Translations under genes and position numbers: made by a program
The notes under the pieces: model-generated
What the model saw: the letters and a program-made list of their open reading frames with translations, nothing else
The model's database searches: none
Told to the model about the DNA's origin: nothing
NCBI GenBank assembly: GCA_030837395.1
Contig: JAUPKO010000939.1
Location: 1-8,553, forward strand
DNA: 8,553 bases
Source: Actinomycetota bacterium
GTDB taxonomy: Bacteria; Actinomycetota; Actinomycetes; S36-B12; UBA10799
Reading direction: 5' to 3'
Shown here: piece by piece, positions 6,162 to 8,553 of the stretch
Position numbering within the stretch: position 1 is the stretch's first letter
Layout of the letters: every line of letters begins with the position of its first letter

Positions 6162-6166
6162 GGAGG
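6162..6166 (+). promoter_or_regulatory. Ribosome binding site of ruvC
   Basis: GGAGG is 6 nt before the ATG at 6173. It is a strong SD in the short gap after the acyltransferase and supports independent translation of ruvC. Confidence 0.75.
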
Positions 6167-6172
6167 TGGCCC

Positions 6173-6685
6173 ATGCGGGTGCTCGGAGTTGACCCGGGCC
6201 TGACCCGTTGCGGTATCGGTGTGGTGCAGGGGGCGCCGGGCCGTCGGCTGGAGGTGATCCATGTCGAAGTCGTGCGCAGCGCCCCCGACGAGGAGCTCGG
6301 CAGCCGCCTGGCCCGCATCGAGGACGTGATCACCGCCTTGCTGGACCGGTACCGGCCCGACCAAGTCGCCGTCGAGCGGGTGTTCAGCCAGCACAATGTG
6401 CGGTCGGTGATGGGCACCGCCCAGGCCGCGGGGGTGTGCATCCTGGCGGCGCACCGACGGGGTCTGCCCGTGGCCAGTTACACCCCCACGGAGGTCAAGG
6501 CGGCGGTATCCGGCGACGGGCGGGCACAGAAGGCTCAGGTCGGCGCCATGGTGGCCCGGATCCTGGGGCTGCCCGACCGTCCGGAACCGGCGGATGCGGC
6601 CGACGCCCTCGCGCTGGCGATCACCGATGTCTGGCGCGGCACGGCTCTGGCGCGGCGCGCAACCGCAGCCGTGGGGCGGCGATGA
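6173..6685 (+). CDS. ruvC: Holliday junction endonuclease RuvC
   Basis: RuvC is a dimeric RNase H-fold nuclease that cuts four-way junctions symmetrically during recombinational repair. The 170 residues match the family length. The four acidic catalytic residues are visible: D7 in LGVDPGL, E68 in VAVERVF, and D141 and D144 in ADAADALALAI. FSQHNVRSVMGTAQAAG (71-87) and YTPTEVKAAVSGDGRAQKAQV (103-123) are typical. The ATG has a strong SD. The gene overlaps ruvA by 4 nt (ATGA), forming the first gene of a ruvCAB operon that appears to start at its own, possibly LexA-controlled, promoter. A longer open frame on the same strand runs through this gene into ruvA but is only an extension of the ruvA frame. 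Confidence 0.97.
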   Translation: MRVLGVDPGLTRCGIGVVQGAPGRRLEVIHVEVVRSAPDEELGSRLARIEDVITALLDRYRPDQVAVERVFSQHNVRSVMGTAQAAGVCILAAHRRGLPVASYTPTEVKAAVSGDGRAQKAQVGAMVARILGLPDRPEPADAADALALAITDVWRGTALARRATAAVGRR

Positions 6686-7305
6686 TCGCCTCGGTCCGCG
6701 GGCTGTGCGTGGCGATCGCCGGCGATGCGGTGGTGGTGGAGGTCGGCGGCATCGGGCTGCAGTTGACCTGCACTCCCGGCGCCCTGGCCGGCATCAAGGT
6801 GGGCAGCGAATGTCGCCTTGCCACGGCGTTCATCGTGCGCGAGGACGGCTGGTCGTTGTATGGCTTTGCCGACGACGACGAGCGGCAGTTGTTCGACCAG
6901 TTGCAGACCGTCGCCGGCGTGGGACCGCGGATGGCCCTGGCGACGGTCGGCACACTGGGAGCACCGGAACTGGTGCGGGCCATCGGCTCGGCGGATCTCG
7001 CGAGTCTCACCGCGGTATCGGGGGTGGGCAAGAAGACGGCCGAGCGGATGGTGCTCGAACTGCGTGAGAAGGTGGGCTCCTGGGCGGTGGTGGCCGCCGT
7101 CGCGGCACCAGTGGCAGCGGGCGCGGCCGGCGGAGTCGGGTGGCAGCGGCAGGTGCTCGAGGGGTTGATCGGCCTGGGGTGGCAGCCCCGTGATGCGGAC
7201 GAGGCCGTACGGGCGGTGGCGGTCGAGGTCAAGGCTGACGGCCTGGACACCGCCGATGTCGGGGCCCTGTTGCGCCGGGCGCTGACCAGGCTGGACCGCG
7301 TATGA
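6682..7305 (+). CDS. ruvA: Holliday junction DNA-binding subunit RuvA
   Basis: RuvA tetramers hold the Holliday junction in a square-planar form and load the RuvB motors. The protein has 207 residues. Seen: the N-terminal OB-fold domain beginning MIASVRG (1-62) with the acidic pin E54-D55 in VREDGWSLYGF; two helix-hairpin-helix motifs, LQTVAGVGPRMAL (74-86) and LTAVSGVGKKTAERMVLEL (109-127); an Ala/Val-rich flexible linker (about 135-152); and the C-terminal RuvB-binding domain with GLIGLGW (161-167). The start is the ATG overlapping the ruvC stop (ATGA). The frame is open upstream to 6208, but those codons overlap ruvC and show no family similarity. The 3' end overlaps ruvB by 4 nt. Confidence 0.96.
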   Translation: MIASVRGLCVAIAGDAVVVEVGGIGLQLTCTPGALAGIKVGSECRLATAFIVREDGWSLYGFADDDERQLFDQLQTVAGVGPRMALATVGTLGAPELVRAIGSADLASLTAVSGVGKKTAERMVLELREKVGSWAVVAAVAAPVAAGAAGGVGWQRQVLEGLIGLGWQPRDADEAVRAVAVEVKADGLDTADVGALLRRALTRLDRV

Positions 7306-8339
7306 CTTCGGCCCAGGACGACGACCGGGTGGTCGATGCGCGTGCCTCGGTCGACGATGCCGATGTCGAGGGGGCCCTACGGCCAACCTCGCTGACGGAG
7401 TTCATCGGGCAGGAGCGGGTACGGGCCCAACTGGGTTTGGTGCTGGCCGCCGCGCGGCAGCGGGGGGCCGCTGCGGATCACGTGCTGCTCAGCGGGCCAC
7501 CTGGCCTTGGCAAGACGACCCTGGCGATGATCATCGCCGGCGAGTTGGCCGTACCCTTGCGCATCACCAGCGGCCCGGCGATCCAACACGCCGGTGATCT
7601 CGCGGCGGTGCTGACCAGCCTGGAGCCGGGGGAGGTCCTGTTCCTCGACGAGATCCACCGGATGGCCCGGCCCGCCGAGGAGATGCTCTACATGGCCATG
7701 GAGGACTTCCGGGTCGACGTCGTCGTGGGCAAGGGTCCGGGTGCCACCGCCATCCCGCTGGACCTCGCCCCCTTCACGCTGGTGGGCGCCACCACCCGGG
7801 CGGGGCTGCTGCCGGGTCCGTTGCGCGATCGCTTCGGCTTCACCGGTCACATGGACTTCTACGAGCCGGCCGACCTCGAGCGGATCATCATCCGCTCCGC
7901 AGGGTTGCTCGGTGTGCCCATCGACCAGCCTGCGGCCGCCGAGGTCGCGGGGAGGTCCCGAGGGACGCCGCGCATCGCCAACCGGTTGCTGCGACGTATG
8001 CGCGACTATGCGGAGGTGCACGGCGATGGCCGGGTGGACCTCACCGTGACGCGTGCGGCCCTCGAGCTCTATGACGTCGACGAGTTGGGCCTGGACCGGC
8101 TCGACAAGGCGGTCATGAAGGCGCTGTTGACCAGGTTCGGCGGCGGTCCGGTGGGACTGACGACGCTGGCGGTGGCGGTGGCCGAGGAGCCCGAGACGGT
8201 TGAGACGGTGAGTGAGCCGTTCCTGGTGCGCCAGGGACTGTTGGCGCGCACCCCGCGGGGCCGGGTGGCCACGGGCGCCGCGTGGGCGCACTTCGGCGTC
8301 GAGCCGCCGGCAGGTGCGCAGCCGCCGATCTTCGGCTGA
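7302..8339 (+). CDS. ruvB: Holliday junction branch-migration ATPase RuvB
   Basis: RuvB is the AAA+ hexameric motor that drives branch migration with RuvA. The 345-residue length is normal. Seen: RPTSLTEFIGQ (27-37), Walker A GPPGLGKT (65-72), Walker B LFLDEIHR (113-120), sensor 1 region VGATTRAG (161-168), the arginine-finger PLRDRFG (173-179, R175), sensor 2 SRGTPRIANRLLRR (219-232) and the C-terminal winged-helix domain with LARTPRGR (314-321). The first 25 residues are acidic and variable, as in other actinobacterial RuvB proteins. Translation is coupled to ruvA through an ATGA overlap, and only weak SD bases precede it. The gene is intact and probably functional. Confidence 0.98.
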   Translation: MTSAQDDDRVVDARASVDDADVEGALRPTSLTEFIGQERVRAQLGLVLAAARQRGAAADHVLLSGPPGLGKTTLAMIIAGELAVPLRITSGPAIQHAGDLAAVLTSLEPGEVLFLDEIHRMARPAEEMLYMAMEDFRVDVVVGKGPGATAIPLDLAPFTLVGATTRAGLLPGPLRDRFGFTGHMDFYEPADLERIIIRSAGLLGVPIDQPAAAEVAGRSRGTPRIANRLLRRMRDYAEVHGDGRVDLTVTRAALELYDVDELGLDRLDKAVMKALLTRFGGGPVGLTTLAVAVAEEPETVETVSEPFLVRQGLLARTPRGRVATGAAWAHFGVEPPAGAQPPIFG

Positions 8340-8340
8340 C

Positions 8341-8358
8341 GGCGCCTCGGCAGGCGTC
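8341..8358 (+). other. Stem-loop after ruvB, possible weak terminator
   Basis: GGCGCCT (8341-8347) pairs with AGGCGTC (8352-8358) around a CGGC loop, with one G-T wobble, directly after the ruvB stop. No T run follows, so it is not a classical intrinsic terminator. It may attenuate transcription, protect the 3' end, or mean nothing in such GC-rich DNA. Confidence 0.3.
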
Positions 8359-8387
8359 CGGTTCAAGGTCCGTGGCCGTGGCCCGGA

Positions 8388-8393
8388 TAGGAT
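8388..8393 (+). promoter_or_regulatory. Candidate -10 element for yajC
   Basis: TAGGAT fits the TAnnnT pattern and would start transcription at about 8400, some 20 nt before the yajC GTG. The upstream TTCAAG (8362-8367) is about 20 bp away, too far for a normal -35, so the call rests mainly on the -10. Confidence 0.35.
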
Positions 8394-8410
8394 CGGGCGA
8401 ATCAGTCCCG

Positions 8411-8415
8411 GGAGG
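8411..8415 (+). promoter_or_regulatory. Ribosome binding site of yajC
   Basis: GGAGG, preceded by G, lies 5 nt before the GTG at 8421. It decides the start of the partial yajC gene. Confidence 0.75.
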
Positions 8416-8420
8416 TATAC

Positions 8421-8553
8421 GTGCAGGACCTGTTGCCGTTGTTGTTCATCGGCGTGGTGATCGTCGGGTTCTACTTGCTGGTGATCCGCCCGACCCAGAA
8501 GCGTCAGGCCGAGGCGCAGGCCCTGATCACCCGGTTGGCGGTGGGGCAGCAGG
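8421..8553 (+). CDS. yajC: Sec translocon accessory protein YajC, N-terminal part (3' end outside window)
   Basis: The first 44 codons from the GTG at 8421 read MQDLLPLLFIGVVIVGFYLL... and then VIRPTQKRQAEAQAL. A single membrane helix (about residues 4-21) followed directly by RPTQKR is the hallmark of YajC, a small inner-membrane protein that associates with SecDF and the SecYEG channel. The normal length is roughly 90-150 residues, so about half or more is missing. A strong SD precedes the start. yajC follows ruvB and precedes secD and secF in Streptomyces and mycobacteria, which supports the call. Confidence 0.9.
   Translation, partial: MQDLLPLLFIGVVIVGFYLLVIRPTQKRQAEAQALITRLAVGQQ

Noticed and set aside
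6208..6681. Upstream extension of the ruvA frame through ruvC
   Set aside because: The added residues overlap the functional ruvC gene in another frame and have low-complexity Arg/Gly/Pro composition. RuvA proteins begin at MIASVRG, which is encoded at 6682.
8320..8337. AGCCG...CGGCT inverted repeat at the end of ruvB
   Set aside because: It lies in the last codons, has only 5 pairs and no T run. Such short GC repeats are expected by chance here.

Overview
The window is a high-GC chromosomal segment of an actinomycete (Actinomycetota). The evidence is the strong G/C preference at third codon positions, frequent GTG starts, ATGA/GTGA stop-start overlaps, phosphatidylinositol mannoside (PIM) genes and an actinobacterial-type LexA box. 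Every gene is on the + strand and coding density is very high. I cannot fix the order or genus. The plan patA-pimA-(LemA-like)-pdxS-pdxT-yebC-ruvC-ruvA-ruvB-yajC is the arrangement I know from Streptomyces and relatives. Here one extra gene, a wax ester synthase/diacylglycerol acyltransferase (WS/DGAT)-type enzyme, sits between yebC and ruvC.

Layout. Positions 1-1661 hold the PIM part: the 3' half of a PIM acyltransferase (patA) overlapping a GT4 mannosyltransferase (pimA). Positions 1665-2219 encode a single-pass membrane protein with LemA-like signatures and no assigned function. Positions 2286-4539 form a tightly coupled group: pdxS and pdxT (the two subunits of ribose 5-phosphate-dependent pyridoxal 5'-phosphate synthase) and yebC, joined by 4-nt overlaps. 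A 108-bp gap (4540-4647) follows, with a terminator-like hairpin, two related CTT...AAG elements and a pair of mutually exclusive hairpins. It leads into the WS/DGAT gene (4648-6150). Positions 6173-8339 hold ruvC-ruvA-ruvB, the Holliday junction resolvase and branch-migration motor, again with ATGA overlaps. The window ends in the first 44 codons of yajC, the Sec translocon accessory gene that normally precedes secD and secF.

How the genes relate. PatA and PimA act on the same early PIM pathway at the plasma membrane. PdxS and PdxT form one enzyme. RuvC, RuvA and RuvB form one resolvasome. Within each complex the genes overlap, whereas boundaries between functional groups carry a clear Shine-Dalgarno (SD) sequence and often a candidate -10 element. 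The best regulatory signal is a LexA/SOS-box-like palindrome overlapping the predicted ruvC transcription start. The least explained items are the LemA-like gene and the regulatory-looking gap in front of the acyltransferase. I found no mobile element, CRISPR array, tRNA or rRNA, and no clearly new multi-gene system.
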